The translations under genes and the position numbers were made by a program. A DNA stretch of 64,000 bases, from NCBI GenBank assembly GCA_947476195.1, contig CANJPT010000006.1, forward strand, positions 1 to 64,000. Reading direction: 5' to 3'. Source of the stretch: Lewinellaceae bacterium (GTDB lineage Bacteria; Bacteroidota; Bacteroidia; Chitinophagales; Saprospiraceae). Numbering within the stretch: position 1 is the stretch's first letter; each line of letters begins with the position of its first letter. The notes below the pieces were generated by a model that was given only the letters and a program-made list of their open reading frames with translations, was not told the origin of the DNA and did not search any database. Positions 41,799 through 51,644 of the stretch are shown one piece after another.

Positions 41799-44198
41799 AT
41801 GGCAATCAGAAATCAGCATAACGAACTTCACCGCAAAGCGAGCGAAATAAGATTTTTAAAACCTTATTTCTTTACAGCCCTTGCCTTCGCATTTTCACTA
41901 ACCCTCCACGTAGCACAAGCTCAAACCCTGCGCGGCAGCATCCGTGATGCAGACAATGGCGAAGCTATAACCGGCGCAACTGTGACGCTTCGGTTTAGTC
42001 GTGGCGAAAATTTAGCCATTTCACTTGCAACCAGTCCTATGGGCGAATTTCTGTTTGAAAAGATCCGCGCCGGGTATTATGCTGTGGATATTACTGCACA
42101 AGGGTTTGAAAACCAAACTATTGCAGAAGTTAATGTAGTGGCAGGTAAGGAGCAGGTGCTGGATATTGCGCTAAGTCACTCAACATCTCAATTGGCCGAA
42201 GTGACCATTTTAGCCACGCAATCAGGCCGACGCGCAATGCTTCCTCTCGGTGAGATCCCACTCACCCGCGACCAAACGCTCCGATTCCCGGCTACTTTTT
42301 TTGATCCGGCCCGGCTCGCAGCGGCCTATCCTGGCGTCGCTCAAGTGGATGATGGAACCAATATCCTCAGTGTTCGTGGCAATAGCCCGGCGGCAGTGGG
42401 GTGGCGCCTTGAAGGGGTGGACATCGTAAATCCTAACCACTTGCCTAATGCAGGTACGTTGAGCGATAGACCTGCTGCAGCAAGTGGTGGTATTTTGATG
42501 TTTTCAGCACAGTTATTGGACAATTCTTCGTTGCTCTCCGGTCCGATGCCAGTGGGTTACGGCGATGCGCTGGGTGGAATCATGGAGATGAATTTGCGGC
42601 GTGGTAATACCCACCAACATGAGTTTACGGCACAAGCAGGGCTAATCGGATTAGATCTGTCAGCAGAAGGACCGATGGGAATGAAGGGCAAGAGTTCTTA
42701 TCTTGCCAATTATCGCTACTCCACGGTAGGCCTGTTGGGACAACTGGGGGTATCATTTGGAGATGAGCAGATCAATTTTCAGGACTTGTCTTTCAACCTG
42801 AATATGGAAGGAAAACGAGGCCGGCGTTGGTCGATGTTCGGATTAGGTGGGCTTAGCGAGAATATTTTTCGGCACAAAACTGATGCCGCTGAGATCAAGG
42901 GGGACAAAGACTTCTTTGATATTGATTATAAATCCCAAACGGGTGTGTTGGGCGTGTCAAATTGGTCGTCGGTAGGAAAAAATGCCTGGGTTAAAACCTC
43001 GCTTGCCTGTTCCGGACAAACCAATGATAGGACCTCCGTAACGAATAGTTTTTCAGATAGAGATAGTGGCGATGATATTTCAGAAACGAAGGTTTCTGCT
43101 TCTTTCACCTACGCTCAAGGTTTAGGGCGGAAGTATAGATTAATGAGCGGAGTGTTCGGAACCCTTCAGTACTACAAAGCGGCTGTTGTCATTGATAATA
43201 TTGGTCTGGATCCCATAGCGCACGAATACCTTTTGATACAACCTTGGACCAAGCTTTCCTGGCAAAGTCGCAACCAAAAAAACAACACGTCCATTGGAAT
43301 ACATAGTATGATCCTTGACGTTAAGAGTGATCCGTATTCATTAACATCGGTTTCACTGGAACCCCGTTTTATCTTTTCCCGAAAACTAGCTGAAAAGCAT
43401 CGCATCTCGTTTGCTGCCGGGGTGTATTCCCAGGTTCCCGCTGAGTGGCTTCTGCGGTATAAAAGCGAATTACTTCGTTCGCAGAAAATAGAACTTGCAT
43501 ATTCCAGGATTTTTGCGCCTTCCTGGCAGTTCAAAACAGCCTTTTATCAGCAATGGATCAACAATGCTCCCTACTTCATCAACGAGCAATTTGCACTTTT
43601 GAACGATAGCGAATTCAATCTTGGGAATGATTTTTCGTCCTATAATACTGCCCGGGGTTATAATCGGGGCATGGAAGTTTCCGTGGAGCGAAACTTATAC
43701 AGGGGTTGGTTTTTGCTTGTAAATGCCAGTCTTTTTGATTCTAAATTTTCAAAAACTGGCAGCCCGTCCAAAACCGACTGGCTTCCTACCCGATGGGATA
43801 TCGGACATTTAGTCAACCTTACTTTTGGCAAAGAATGGCAGCGGGAAAAACGGCCAGGAAAGGAAAGGACCATTGGCTTGAATACACGAATGGTCTGGAC
43901 AGGAGGTATACGAGAAGCGGATATAGATACCAACGCTTCGATTCAGGCCAATCGGACTATCGTGTATGAGCGTCTTGGCTACTATAAGCAATATCCTGAT
44001 TATTTCCGCATCGATCTTCGCGTCTATTGGCGTAAAAACCTGGGTAATCGGCGGAACAGCACCTTCGCGCTTGATCTTCAAAACCTAACCGGGCAACAGA
44101 ACTTGGCGTATCACTTCTTCGATCCTTACACGCAAAAAATCGAAAATAAATATCAACTCGGTACTATACCCAACTTTAGTTGGCGGCTGGAATTCTAG
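41799..44198 (+). CDS. TonB-dependent outer-membrane receptor with carboxypeptidase-like N-domain
   Basis: The protein has 799 residues. A signal region ends near LHVAQAQ. The N-terminal carboxypeptidase-regulatory-like beta sandwich (TLRGSIRDADNGEAITGATV to about residue 125) is a Bacteroidota addition. The plug follows (PGVAQVDDGTNILSVRGNSP, with the GNSP...GVD pattern). The rest is a beta barrel ending in an aromatic residue (NFSWRLEF). Such receptors import ligands with TonB energy; no SusD partner is next to it, so glycan uptake is not indicated. The substrate is unknown. It converges with bamA across a GAGTGA-rich inverted repeat. Confidence 0.9.
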   Translation: MAIRNQHNELHRKASEIRFLKPYFFTALAFAFSLTLHVAQAQTLRGSIRDADNGEAITGATVTLRFSRGENLAISLATSPMGEFLFEKIRAGYYAVDITAQGFENQTIAEVNVVAGKEQVLDIALSHSTSQLAEVTILATQSGRRAMLPLGEIPLTRDQTLRFPATFFDPARLAAAYPGVAQVDDGTNILSVRGNSPAAVGWRLEGVDIVNPNHLPNAGTLSDRPAAASGGILMFSAQLLDNSSLLSGPMPVGYGDALGGIMEMNLRRGNTHQHEFTAQAGLIGLDLSAEGPMGMKGKSSYLANYRYSTVGLLGQLGVSFGDEQINFQDLSFNLNMEGKRGRRWSMFGLGGLSENIFRHKTDAAEIKGDKDFFDIDYKSQTGVLGVSNWSSVGKNAWVKTSLACSGQTNDRTSVTNSFSDRDSGDDISETKVSASFTYAQGLGRKYRLMSGVFGTLQYYKAAVVIDNIGLDPIAHEYLLIQPWTKLSWQSRNQKNNTSIGIHSMILDVKSDPYSLTSVSLEPRFIFSRKLAEKHRISFAAGVYSQVPAEWLLRYKSELLRSQKIELAYSRIFAPSWQFKTAFYQQWINNAPYFINEQFALLNDSEFNLGNDFSSYNTARGYNRGMEVSVERNLYRGWFLLVNASLFDSKFSKTGSPSKTDWLPTRWDIGHLVNLTFGKEWQREKRPGKERTIGLNTRMVWTGGIREADIDTNASIQANRTIVYERLGYYKQYPDYFRIDLRVYWRKNLGNRRNSTFALDLQNLTGQQNLAYHFFDPYTQKIENKYQLGTIPNFSWRLEF

Positions 44199-44324
44199 TG
44201 ATTGAGTGGTTGAGCGAATGAGTGAGGATGCCTGCGTACGCTTGGTATTCGTTGTTCCCTTTTGGAAAATCATTTTATAAAAATTCTTTACACTCACTCA
44301 CTCATCCACTCAATCATCAACTCA
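44199..44324. repeat. Inverted GAGTGA-type repeats between two convergent stops
   Basis: After the receptor stop the plus strand reads TGATTGAGTGGTTGAG...GAATGAGTGAGG. After the bamA stop the minus strand reads TGAGTTGATGATTGAGTGGATGAGTGAGTGAGTG. Both are built from GAGTG/GATGAG units and can pair with each other across ~70 nt. In style this resembles the GGTCATT array at 30205. Confidence 0.7.
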
Positions 44325-46886
44325 CTAATCGGGCTCAAAGCCCAAAATGATACTAAACCGCGCATAATCTGAAATTTTGCGGCTTGGATATAATGCGGGC
44401 TTGTCAATTCCAATACCGTAGTCAAATCCAAGTGTACCAAACATTGGCAGGAATACGCGCAAACCCATTCCTACAGAACGTTTGATATCAAAAGGATTGA
44501 AGTCCCTTAAAGTAGCCCATGCATTTCCACCTTGCGCAAATGCAGTAAGGAAAATCGTGCTTTGTGGATTGAGGGAGATGGGGTATCGGAGTTCCACCGT
44601 GTATTTATTGAACACACCTGCACCACCAGGGAAACGCGCCATAATATCGGAAGAGGTGTAACCTCTCAAACTGATGATGTCGCGGGCATTTAGGCCAAAA
44701 TTCTGATTGTTCAGACCGTCTCCTCCAAGTTCAAAGCGCTCGAAAGGGCTGAGACTGGTCTTTTCGCTCCACTTGGTCAGGATACCGATTTTAGCGGATG
44801 TTTTCAGGACCAACTTACCTACCAGGTTTGTATACCATTCAGCATCTACGCGCCATTTCAGGTATTCTATATATTTATAGACCTCTTCAACGGGTGCTGT
44901 ATTATAAAAACTACCGTCTTTGAACCAGGAGTAGGGAGGAGTCGCATTCAACTTTACAGAAATAAGCGACCCTTGTTTGGGGAAGATTGGGTCATTGATG
45001 CTATTTCGTGCAAGTGTGAGGCCAAGGCTATAGTTGTGGTAAATACCATCCGTAACCCGACGGCCCAAGTCATCTACGAAACCATAAGAAATAGCATTGT
45101 CGAGGCTTAGATTCTGAATGTCAGCGTCGGCACGGAAAACAAAATTGTCGTCAGGCCATTTCAAGCGGGTGCCTAAGCCCACGGTTCCTTGTAGGATTGA
45201 AAGCCGCTGAAAACTTTCAGACCCGGAGAAGCCTGAGGAAAAACGATTGTAAAAGCCTGCTACAGTAAGCGAATTAGGCTTTTTCCCTCCCATCCAAGGT
45301 TCCGTGAATGAGATATTATAAGATTGATACCTGTCGCCGGATGTTTGGCCACGGATACTTAAACGTTGTCCATCTCCTTGAGGAAGTGGACTCCAGGTGG
45401 ACTTGTCTTTAATATTTCGAATAGAAAAGTTGTTGAACGTGACACCCAAAGTTCCAATAACTCCCCCCTTACTATAGGCCGTGGCGGGCTGGTAGCCAGC
45501 CGAAAGTTCCAACTGGTCGGAAGGCTTTTCTTCTACAGTATATTCAACATCCACCGTGCCTCGGTCGGCGTTTACAGGGGTATTGATTCCTAGTTTTTCC
45601 GGATTGAAATAGCCAAGATTCACAATCTCACGTTGTGAGCGGATGATGTCTGCACGGCTAAACTTATCGCCCGGGCGTGTGTACAATTCCCGACGAATGA
45701 TATGTTCGTGCGTCCGATCATTGCCTTTGATGATTACTCGGTCAATGGTAGCCTTTGGGCCTTCATAAATGCGGAGTTCTAGGTCGATGGAATCATTTTC
45801 AATGGCTGTTTCAACAGGATCAACCCTGAAAAACAGATAACCATTGTCAAGATAAAGCGAGGAAATATCACGGCCATCCTGGCTGAAGGAAAGTCTGGTG
45901 TCTAAAAGGGTCTTATTGAAAACATCTCCTTTTTTGAGGCCAAGTACCTGGTCCAGGTATTTTGTTTCGTACAGGGTGTTACCCTTCCAACGAATATTGC
46001 GAAAATAGTACCGATTGCCTTCTTCAATGGTCATCTGGATCATTAAAAGGCCCTTTGGGGTACGCCATAAACTATCTTTTACCACCCTTGCGTCGCGAAA
46101 GCCGAGATTATTATAGTAGGTCTCAATTTTCCGCTTGTCTTCTTCGTAAAGTTCTTGTACGAGCTTTGATTTTTTAAAGATCCGATTTTTTTGGTGGGTT
46201 TCCTTCATTTTTTTGCGCAAAACCTGTGATTTTACGCTCGAATTCCCTACAAATTGGATGTCCTTGATTTTTACTTTTATGCCTGGGGTAATTACAAATT
46301 CAAGTCGCGTAGCATTGGTAGCACGCTCGTCTGGGAAAGAATTGATCTTCACCCGAGCATTCAGATTGCCTTTCTCTATAAAATAGTCCTCCAATTCATG
46401 GACTATTGTAGCCTTTACGTTATCTGTCAGGATCGTTCCTTTTTGTAAAAACTTATTGATGATGCCATTCAGATCTTCATGCTTGCTTTTTTTTACGCCA
46501 ACGAATGTGTGGCGTGTATAACGCGGGAGCTCCTTTAATGCGATCTCGAGAAAGATTTTATCCCCCACCGTACGCTCTTGGTTGATCTTTACATCGGTGA
46601 AAAGCTTGAGATTCCAGAGCGTGTGTACTGCATTGGCGAAGTCTGTACCAGGAACTCGAACTTTGTTGCCGACGCGCAGGCCCGAAAGTGAAATGAGCGT
46701 GTTAGCATCTGCATATTGCACGCCAGAAACCCGTACTCCACCTATTTCGTACTCTTTTTGCTGGGAGTAATCCAATGCAGGCAGGATTGTATCAGGCGTT
46801 TGTGCAGAGGCGGAAAACGGAGCTAAAATGACCACTGCAAGCAAGAAGGAAAGCGCAGTGGGTTTTATTTTTTGCAATAATTTCAT
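44325..46886 (-). CDS. bamA: Outer-membrane protein assembly factor BamA
   Basis: This is an 853-residue protein starting at MKLLQKIKPTALSFLLAVVI (signal peptide); the track adds seven residues upstream. BamA inserts beta-barrel proteins into the outer membrane. POTRA domains cover about residues 40-430 (GVRVSGVQYADANTLISLSG, IKDIQFVGNSSVKSQVLRKK, NIRWKGNTLYETKYLDQVLG, RVIIKGNDRTHEHIIRREL). The surface-antigen barrel follows, with FELGGDGLNNQNFGLNARD and the conserved GMGLRVFLPMFGTLGFDYG end. It lies 119 nt downstream of surA on the same strand, so a periplasmic chaperone and its acceptor machine are co-located. Confidence 0.93.
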   Translation of the reverse strand: MKLLQKIKPTALSFLLAVVILAPFSASAQTPDTILPALDYSQQKEYEIGGVRVSGVQYADANTLISLSGLRVGNKVRVPGTDFANAVHTLWNLKLFTDVKINQERTVGDKIFLEIALKELPRYTRHTFVGVKKSKHEDLNGIINKFLQKGTILTDNVKATIVHELEDYFIEKGNLNARVKINSFPDERATNATRLEFVITPGIKVKIKDIQFVGNSSVKSQVLRKKMKETHQKNRIFKKSKLVQELYEEDKRKIETYYNNLGFRDARVVKDSLWRTPKGLLMIQMTIEEGNRYYFRNIRWKGNTLYETKYLDQVLGLKKGDVFNKTLLDTRLSFSQDGRDISSLYLDNGYLFFRVDPVETAIENDSIDLELRIYEGPKATIDRVIIKGNDRTHEHIIRRELYTRPGDKFSRADIIRSQREIVNLGYFNPEKLGINTPVNADRGTVDVEYTVEEKPSDQLELSAGYQPATAYSKGGVIGTLGVTFNNFSIRNIKDKSTWSPLPQGDGQRLSIRGQTSGDRYQSYNISFTEPWMGGKKPNSLTVAGFYNRFSSGFSGSESFQRLSILQGTVGLGTRLKWPDDNFVFRADADIQNLSLDNAISYGFVDDLGRRVTDGIYHNYSLGLTLARNSINDPIFPKQGSLISVKLNATPPYSWFKDGSFYNTAPVEEVYKYIEYLKWRVDAEWYTNLVGKLVLKTSAKIGILTKWSEKTSLSPFERFELGGDGLNNQNFGLNARDIISLRGYTSSDIMARFPGGAGVFNKYTVELRYPISLNPQSTIFLTAFAQGGNAWATLRDFNPFDIKRSVGMGLRVFLPMFGTLGFDYGIGIDKPALYPSRKISDYARFSIILGFEPD

Positions 46887-47004
46887 GTTCAAAAAGCTGT
46901 GGCACAAAAATTTTATGCCTGAAGGTCAAAGTAGTTGTGGGTATTTTTTGCTGATCCGGATGTGCTGAATACTCCTGTATCCAATACGATGTACCAAATC
47001 ATAA

Positions 47005-48366
47005 TCATTGCCTGCGTGCTGCCGAAATCCCAATCATTTCCTGTAAATTATCACACTTGGAGAACATGTCACTCACGCTGAGGTAAGTTGTATTAATTTT
47101 TTGTAGCACCCATTTTTCGGTGTATTCACCCTTCTTTTGTTCGATTGCGGCGGTTTGTATTTTCCCATAGTCTAATTTCAGATCCGCCTTGTGCGGTTTA
47201 GAGCGACTTACCAGTTGTACCAAGCGGAATTGATCGCTGCCATCCGCACTTTTGAATCGGAAGGGTTCAGCCAAATCGCCTTCTTTGATGCCGTCGATGG
47301 CAAAAAAGACACTTGTTTCCAGGTCAGCTACTTCAAAATAGCTGGTACCTGAGCGTGGATTTGTCACACGCCCATCGTTATTGAAACTTTGCTGGTTTTT
47401 GTCTCCGATTTGCTTCACAGCCTCGGAGAACGAAATCTTGCCATCTCGAATGAGTTGGCGGACCGAGTCAAGTTTTGCTTTTGATGCATCCAGGTCGGCT
47501 TCGGTAATTTCTGGCTTTATTAGAATATGTCTGCAGTGTATCAGGTTGCCGCGGCGTTCCAGAAGCTGAATGATATGAAAACCAAAATCAGTTTCAATAA
47601 TAGGGCTGATTTGATTAGGCTCCAGATTATAAGCTGTAGCCTCAAATTCGGGTACGAAAGTGCCCCGTTTTTGAAAACCTAAATCACCGCCCTGTGCTCC
47701 ACTACCAGGATCTTCACTGTATTTTTTTGCCAACTCAGCAAAATCTTCCCCTTTTTCGGTAATTCGCTTAAGTATATCTTCAATACGCTGACGCGCTTTG
47801 ATATGCTCTTCAGGGTTGACCTTAGGTTTGTAAACGATCTCCCGGACCTCCACTTCAGCATTGAAATATGGGAGCGAATCTTTAGGGATATTGGCAAAAA
47901 AACGCTGCACCTCCAAAGGGGTAATGGTTGCTTTTTCTGTCACCTTAGTCTGCATCCTTTCGGCCAGGAGTTGGTTACGCATATCTGAACCAAGTTGCGT
48001 TTTCATCTGGCTAACACTCTGACCATAGAAGTCTTGAATGGCCTTTTCGTCCTGATTAAAATAGGTAAGTAAGCGCTCAATCCGGGCATCAATTTGAGAC
48101 TCGACTTCTTCCTCAGTTACCTCGACAGAGTCGAGTTTTGCCTGATTTACGAGTAATTTTTGAACGATAAGGTTCTGAAGTACTACGCATTGATATTCTG
48201 GCGGCAGGGCAGGCTGGTCTTTTTTGGCAAAACTGTATTGTTCCTGCACCTCACTTAGCAAGATAATCTCGCCACCCACGGTCGCTACCACCCGGTCGAT
48301 CACCGCTTTATCATTTTGGGCAAATAATCCCAGCGGAAAAAGGAATAATAGAAGTAATCTGGTCAT
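47005..48366 (-). CDS. surA: SurA-type periplasmic peptidyl-prolyl isomerase/chaperone
   Basis: This is a 453-residue protein if it starts at [17 protein letters not shown] (48366), which gives a clean signal peptide; the track ORF is 37 residues longer. The SurA N-domain opens with [20 protein letters not shown]. Two parvulin domains follow: the first is canonical ([20 protein letters not shown] and [13 protein letters not shown]), the second begins [20 protein letters not shown] and is more divergent. SurA escorts unfolded outer-membrane proteins to BamA, encoded immediately downstream. Confidence 0.92.
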   Translation of the reverse strand: MTRLLLLFLFPLGLFAQNDKAVIDRVVATVGGEIILLSEVQEQYSFAKKDQPALPPEYQCVVLQNLIVQKLLVNQAKLDSVEVTEEEVESQIDARIERLLTYFNQDEKAIQDFYGQSVSQMKTQLGSDMRNQLLAERMQTKVTEKATITPLEVQRFFANIPKDSLPYFNAEVEVREIVYKPKVNPEEHIKARQRIEDILKRITEKGEDFAELAKKYSEDPGSGAQGGDLGFQKRGTFVPEFEATAYNLEPNQISPIIETDFGFHIIQLLERRGNLIHCRHILIKPEITEADLDASKAKLDSVRQLIRDGKISFSEAVKQIGDKNQQSFNNDGRVTNPRSGTSYFEVADLETSVFFAIDGIKEGDLAEPFRFKSADGSDQFRLVQLVSRSKPHKADLKLDYGKIQTAAIEQKKGEYTEKWVLQKINTTYLSVSDMFSKCDNLQEMIGISAARRQ

Positions 48367-48477
48367 ATTGTTAGTTGAAAATCTTTGTTGGACTTTTGGA
48401 CCTTTTACCATTGGATCGATGAACTTAAGATGCGATTGACTATCAAAGTCTAAAATACCAGCGAGACCAGGGTTCAT

Positions 48478-49353
48478 TCACTGAATGATCTTAATATTTT
48501 CGCGCCGCAATTCTTTCTGATATAGGTCCTCTTTCCAGCGTTCCAAAAGTTCTTGTTTGCGCTTGTGGAGGATAATTTTTTGAGCTTGGTCTTTGGCATA
48601 ATCAAAGGGAGCAGTTGTTTTTCCCTGAACAGCTTCAGTTACCCGGTAATAATATCGAAAATCGCCATCTGATAAAGTGCCTTCTCGGCGTGAACCTACA
48701 TTTTCAGAAGTCAAGGTCCCTTTTGGTAATAAAAGAGCTACTTCTTGCAACGTATACCATTTTTCCGGATCAAGTAACGTTACCGTTGCCCATTGCTTGG
48801 CAAAAGCATTGAGTTTGGCCTCATCGGTTGGGTTATGGCTGTACCAAAGTTTGTTGATTTCGTTTTGCGGAGCCTGTAAAGAGATTTTAAGTAAAGAACA
48901 TTTCAGAATCGTACTTTCAAGCTGGAACTGATCCATGTTGCTTTCGTAATAAGCCTTTAATTCATCTTCGGCTACGGTACTATCAAGTTTTTCAGCAATA
49001 AGCCTTTCCTCAAAATTAAAGCGGACAAGACTGGCTCTGTAGCTCCGGACGAGTTCGTCAATGTCAAGTTCTTTAGATATACTACGCTCTGCTTCATACA
49101 TCATTAATTGCTCCCGCAACCAACGCTGCACATAGGCTGCAACCAACAGGGTACTGTCAGCGGGCAAGGTGCCTGTAGACACAACACCTTCTAATTCAGA
49201 GAGATAAAGTTTACGATCGTAAACTCTTGCCAGTAATTTGTCTTCCTTTTTTCCCTCCGCTTTTTTACCACAGTGCCATAGGCAGGTAAAGCAAAGGAGT
49301 AAAAGGAAACCTGCCAATTTATTAAATCCAGCAAGCAAAAAGAGTTTATTCAT
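48478..49353 (-). CDS. PpiC/SurA-like lipoprotein without clear parvulin active site
   Basis: This 291-residue protein starts at MNKLFLLAGFNKLAGFLLLL, a lipoprotein signal ending LWHC, so it is anchored in a membrane facing the periplasm. The body is helical (YVQRWLREQLMMYEAERSI, VAEDELKAYYESNMDQFQLE) like the SurA/PrsA chaperone fold. A parvulin-like segment near residues 150-250 has diverged, and no clear active-site set is visible. It is the first gene of the ppiC-like/surA/bamA row and probably acts as an auxiliary chaperone (inference). It has its own -7 box. Confidence 0.75.
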   Translation of the reverse strand: MNKLFLLAGFNKLAGFLLLLCFTCLWHCGKKAEGKKEDKLLARVYDRKLYLSELEGVVSTGTLPADSTLLVAAYVQRWLREQLMMYEAERSISKELDIDELVRSYRASLVRFNFEERLIAEKLDSTVAEDELKAYYESNMDQFQLESTILKCSLLKISLQAPQNEINKLWYSHNPTDEAKLNAFAKQWATVTLLDPEKWYTLQEVALLLPKGTLTSENVGSRREGTLSDGDFRYYYRVTEAVQGKTTAPFDYAKDQAQKIILHKRKQELLERWKEDLYQKELRRENIKIIQ

Positions 49354-49377
49354 GGTCAATATTTGCCAAAAGGCTGG

Positions 49378-49385
49378 CAAAGGTA
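49378..49385 (-). promoter_or_regulatory. -7 box upstream of the ppiC-like/surA/bamA row
   Basis: TACCTTTG on the minus strand matches TAnnTTTG, 24 nt before the ATG at 49353. Confidence 0.45.
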
Positions 49386-49493
49386 GGCTAATTGACCTGA
49401 AAAGTATGCAGTTGAAAGTAGCAACTCTCAAGTTAAAGTTTGAGCCAGTTCTGCGTAGCAAAGTTAGACCTGAAACATTCAGTTAGAAATAAG

Positions 49494-50924
49494 CTAAAGA
49501 CTGGCCATTACACCGGCCTGAACAGAAAAGGTACTTAAATGGGAGGCTTTAGGTCCAATGCCTCCGCCTAATGATTGACGGTAAATGGGCTCTACAAATG
49601 CGATATAACGTTTTCCTAATGCTTGCTCTACCCGTAATCCCAGATCAGCCGTTGCATAAGCATTGTAGGATAGTCCACCATTTTCAAAAATACCCTTGGC
49701 TTCCGGGAAAGTAGGAATCGCAGGTACACCTGGGGCAGGGTCAGGCAATTGGCCTGGCGGTGGGTAATGCACGGTATTGTAGCCGTAACGCTTGTTTGAT
49801 GCAAAATGTGAGCTGACGCCACCCACCGCCATTGCCGTGGTATTTTTAACTTTAGCCATTCGCCGGGTAGCTTTCACAGGGATTGAAAATACATCCGCTT
49901 CTACGTTATCAACATAAAAAAAGGTAATTCCGTTGAAAGGATCGTTCTGATACTCTTGGTTTACTCTTTTAGGTTGGTACTTTTTTTGCGAATAGGTGAT
50001 TCCAGTCTCTATGCCCCATTTTCCTTTTCGGTAACCTACGGCAAATCCACCGCCACTACCAGTACCCTGGTTTTTGTAACCGCTATCCTTTAGGTAGTTT
50101 TTATCAAAAGATCCAAAAGTTGAGGCATATAAATGGCTTGAATTCCTGTATTTTTGAATTTGGAGGCCTGGAATAAAAGGGGCTGAACCAGCATACTGTA
50201 CTGGTACCAAAGGGAGTGAAGGCAACACTGATCCAACCTGGAACTTAACCAATCCGGACTCACTGTAAAAGTTTGCCGGATCAAGCAAAGTAGCGGTACT
50301 AGCCGCAATTGGCTGTTGGGTAGCTGAAATTGTAATTTCTGTGCCCGTAGTAAGGGAGGCAGTTATGTTTTGAACAAAAGCAACCAACTGATCCGTGAGG
50401 CTTTGATTTTCTGCGCTTCCTTTAACTTTCGTTGTGCCCCCTTGTATAGATGATTGTGTTTTGTTTTTTGACGATTGTGAATGGGCAATCGGGCCTTTGA
50501 ATTCTATTTTTACAGGAACTGGATTTGTTACGGATTCCACGACCCCAAAAAATCCTTTTAGATTGAGCAAAAGAAGCAAGAAAATAGCGGCTTCTGCCAG
50601 CTTTATAAGGCGCACCTTTCGTGCCCTTGCAATTCCATCCATTCGCCCGGATAGCGCCGACCAGGAGCTTGAATCATAGGCTGTTTCGATGCGTTCCAGG
50701 GATGGCCGCAAAGCTTTGTCCAAAGCATCGGGTGCAGGTAAAGCATTGAGGCGGCTTTCGAGCGCAGCCCAAGTGCTAGGGTCGAAAGGCTCCTCGATAT
50801 TATCCAGGGCTGATTTAAGGGTCGAGTCGAATTTCTTCAAGTCCATTTTGTATTTGTGCAATACCAATTTTTGATTGGCATTATGAATTAGCGCTTGTTC
50901 AGGATTTTGGGTTGAGTGCTTCAT
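49494..50924 (-). CDS. Membrane protein following an ECF sigma factor (candidate anti-sigma/barrel protein)
   Basis: The protein has 476 residues and no known family is recognised with certainty. Two related N-terminal segments (ALDNIEEPFDPSTWAALESR and PSLERIETAYDSSSWSALSG) precede one membrane span at about residues 105-127 (KLAEAAIFLLLLLNLKGFFG). After a low-complexity stretch, the C-terminal ~200 residues (ASTFGSFDKNYL, GGGFAVGYRKGKWGIETGIT) have the alternating pattern of a porin-like barrel. It begins 6 nt after the sigma factor stop. That coupling and the cytoplasmic W-x-x-L repeats suggest an anti-sigma factor (inference). The barrel-like end makes the topology puzzling. Confidence 0.6.
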   Translation of the reverse strand: MKHSTQNPEQALIHNANQKLVLHKYKMDLKKFDSTLKSALDNIEEPFDPSTWAALESRLNALPAPDALDKALRPSLERIETAYDSSSWSALSGRMDGIARARKVRLIKLAEAAIFLLLLLNLKGFFGVVESVTNPVPVKIEFKGPIAHSQSSKNKTQSSIQGGTTKVKGSAENQSLTDQLVAFVQNITASLTTGTEITISATQQPIAASTATLLDPANFYSESGLVKFQVGSVLPSLPLVPVQYAGSAPFIPGLQIQKYRNSSHLYASTFGSFDKNYLKDSGYKNQGTGSGGGFAVGYRKGKWGIETGITYSQKKYQPKRVNQEYQNDPFNGITFFYVDNVEADVFSIPVKATRRMAKVKNTTAMAVGGVSSHFASNKRYGYNTVHYPPPGQLPDPAPGVPAIPTFPEAKGIFENGGLSYNAYATADLGLRVEQALGKRYIAFVEPIYRQSLGGGIGPKASHLSTFSVQAGVMASL

Positions 50925-50930
50925 TAGGGA

Positions 50931-51497
50931 TCACTCCAAATCAAATTCCATTCGACGGGTCGCGAAGATTTCCTGTAGTTTGAGTCTTGATTTAACCAGG
51001 TTACTTCGGGAGGTGCTTTCTGCGATACCAAGTGCATCCCCAATTTCTTTGTGGGAGTAGCCCTCTACTACGTACAGGTTGAAAACTGCCCGGTAAGCTG
51101 GCGAAAGTTGTTGTACTGCGTCAAGAATCTCCCGCTCTGAAAGGTTGCTCAATGCGTCTGGCTCATCAATGGATACCGTTTGAATCGCATCCAGATCTTC
51201 TGTTCGGCGTCTTGTGTTGCGGCGGTAGTAATCAATGCAGGTATTCACGACGATGGTTCTGATCCAGGCGCCAAAAGCGGTGCCGGCTTTGTACCGACCG
51301 ATGTTTTGAAACACCTTAATAAACGCCTCATGCAAAAGATCCAGTGCTTCGTCCCGCGAACCAGCGTAACGCAAACAGATGCCCATCATGCGGCCATAAT
51401 GTTCTTCATATACCTGTTGCTGCGCCCAGCGTTCCTGGCGTGTGAGTGCTTCCACGAAATCGCGTTCAGCGCGTTCCAAATTTAGGGCAATGTCCAT
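50931..51497 (-). CDS. ECF-type RNA polymerase sigma factor
   Basis: The protein has 188 residues. Region 2 includes GICLRYAGSRDEALDLLHEA and FGAWIRTIVVNTCIDYYRRN (core binding and -10 recognition). Region 4 includes LSPAYRAVFNLYVVEGYSHK and IGDALGIAESTSRSNLVKSR (helix-turn-helix for -35). There is no extra C-terminal domain. It directs transcription of a small regulon, likely including its own operon with the downstream membrane protein. The stimulus is unknown, but the partner's build suggests an envelope signal. Confidence 0.93.
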   Translation of the reverse strand: MDIALNLERAERDFVEALTRQERWAQQQVYEEHYGRMMGICLRYAGSRDEALDLLHEAFIKVFQNIGRYKAGTAFGAWIRTIVVNTCIDYYRRNTRRRTEDLDAIQTVSIDEPDALSNLSEREILDAVQQLSPAYRAVFNLYVVEGYSHKEIGDALGIAESTSRSNLVKSRLKLQEIFATRRMEFDLE

Positions 51498-51644
51498 GGT
51501 GTTGATTCTCGTTGGATGGTGAGCAAAGCTCGTCCGGTGCGCGGTTTCACTTTTAACGGTAGAGCCGTTCCGAACGCTGCTTTACTTGGCGCAAAACTTT
51601 AGCAGAAGGTTGGAAGTGAGATAAAATTCATTTTACGAAACACT

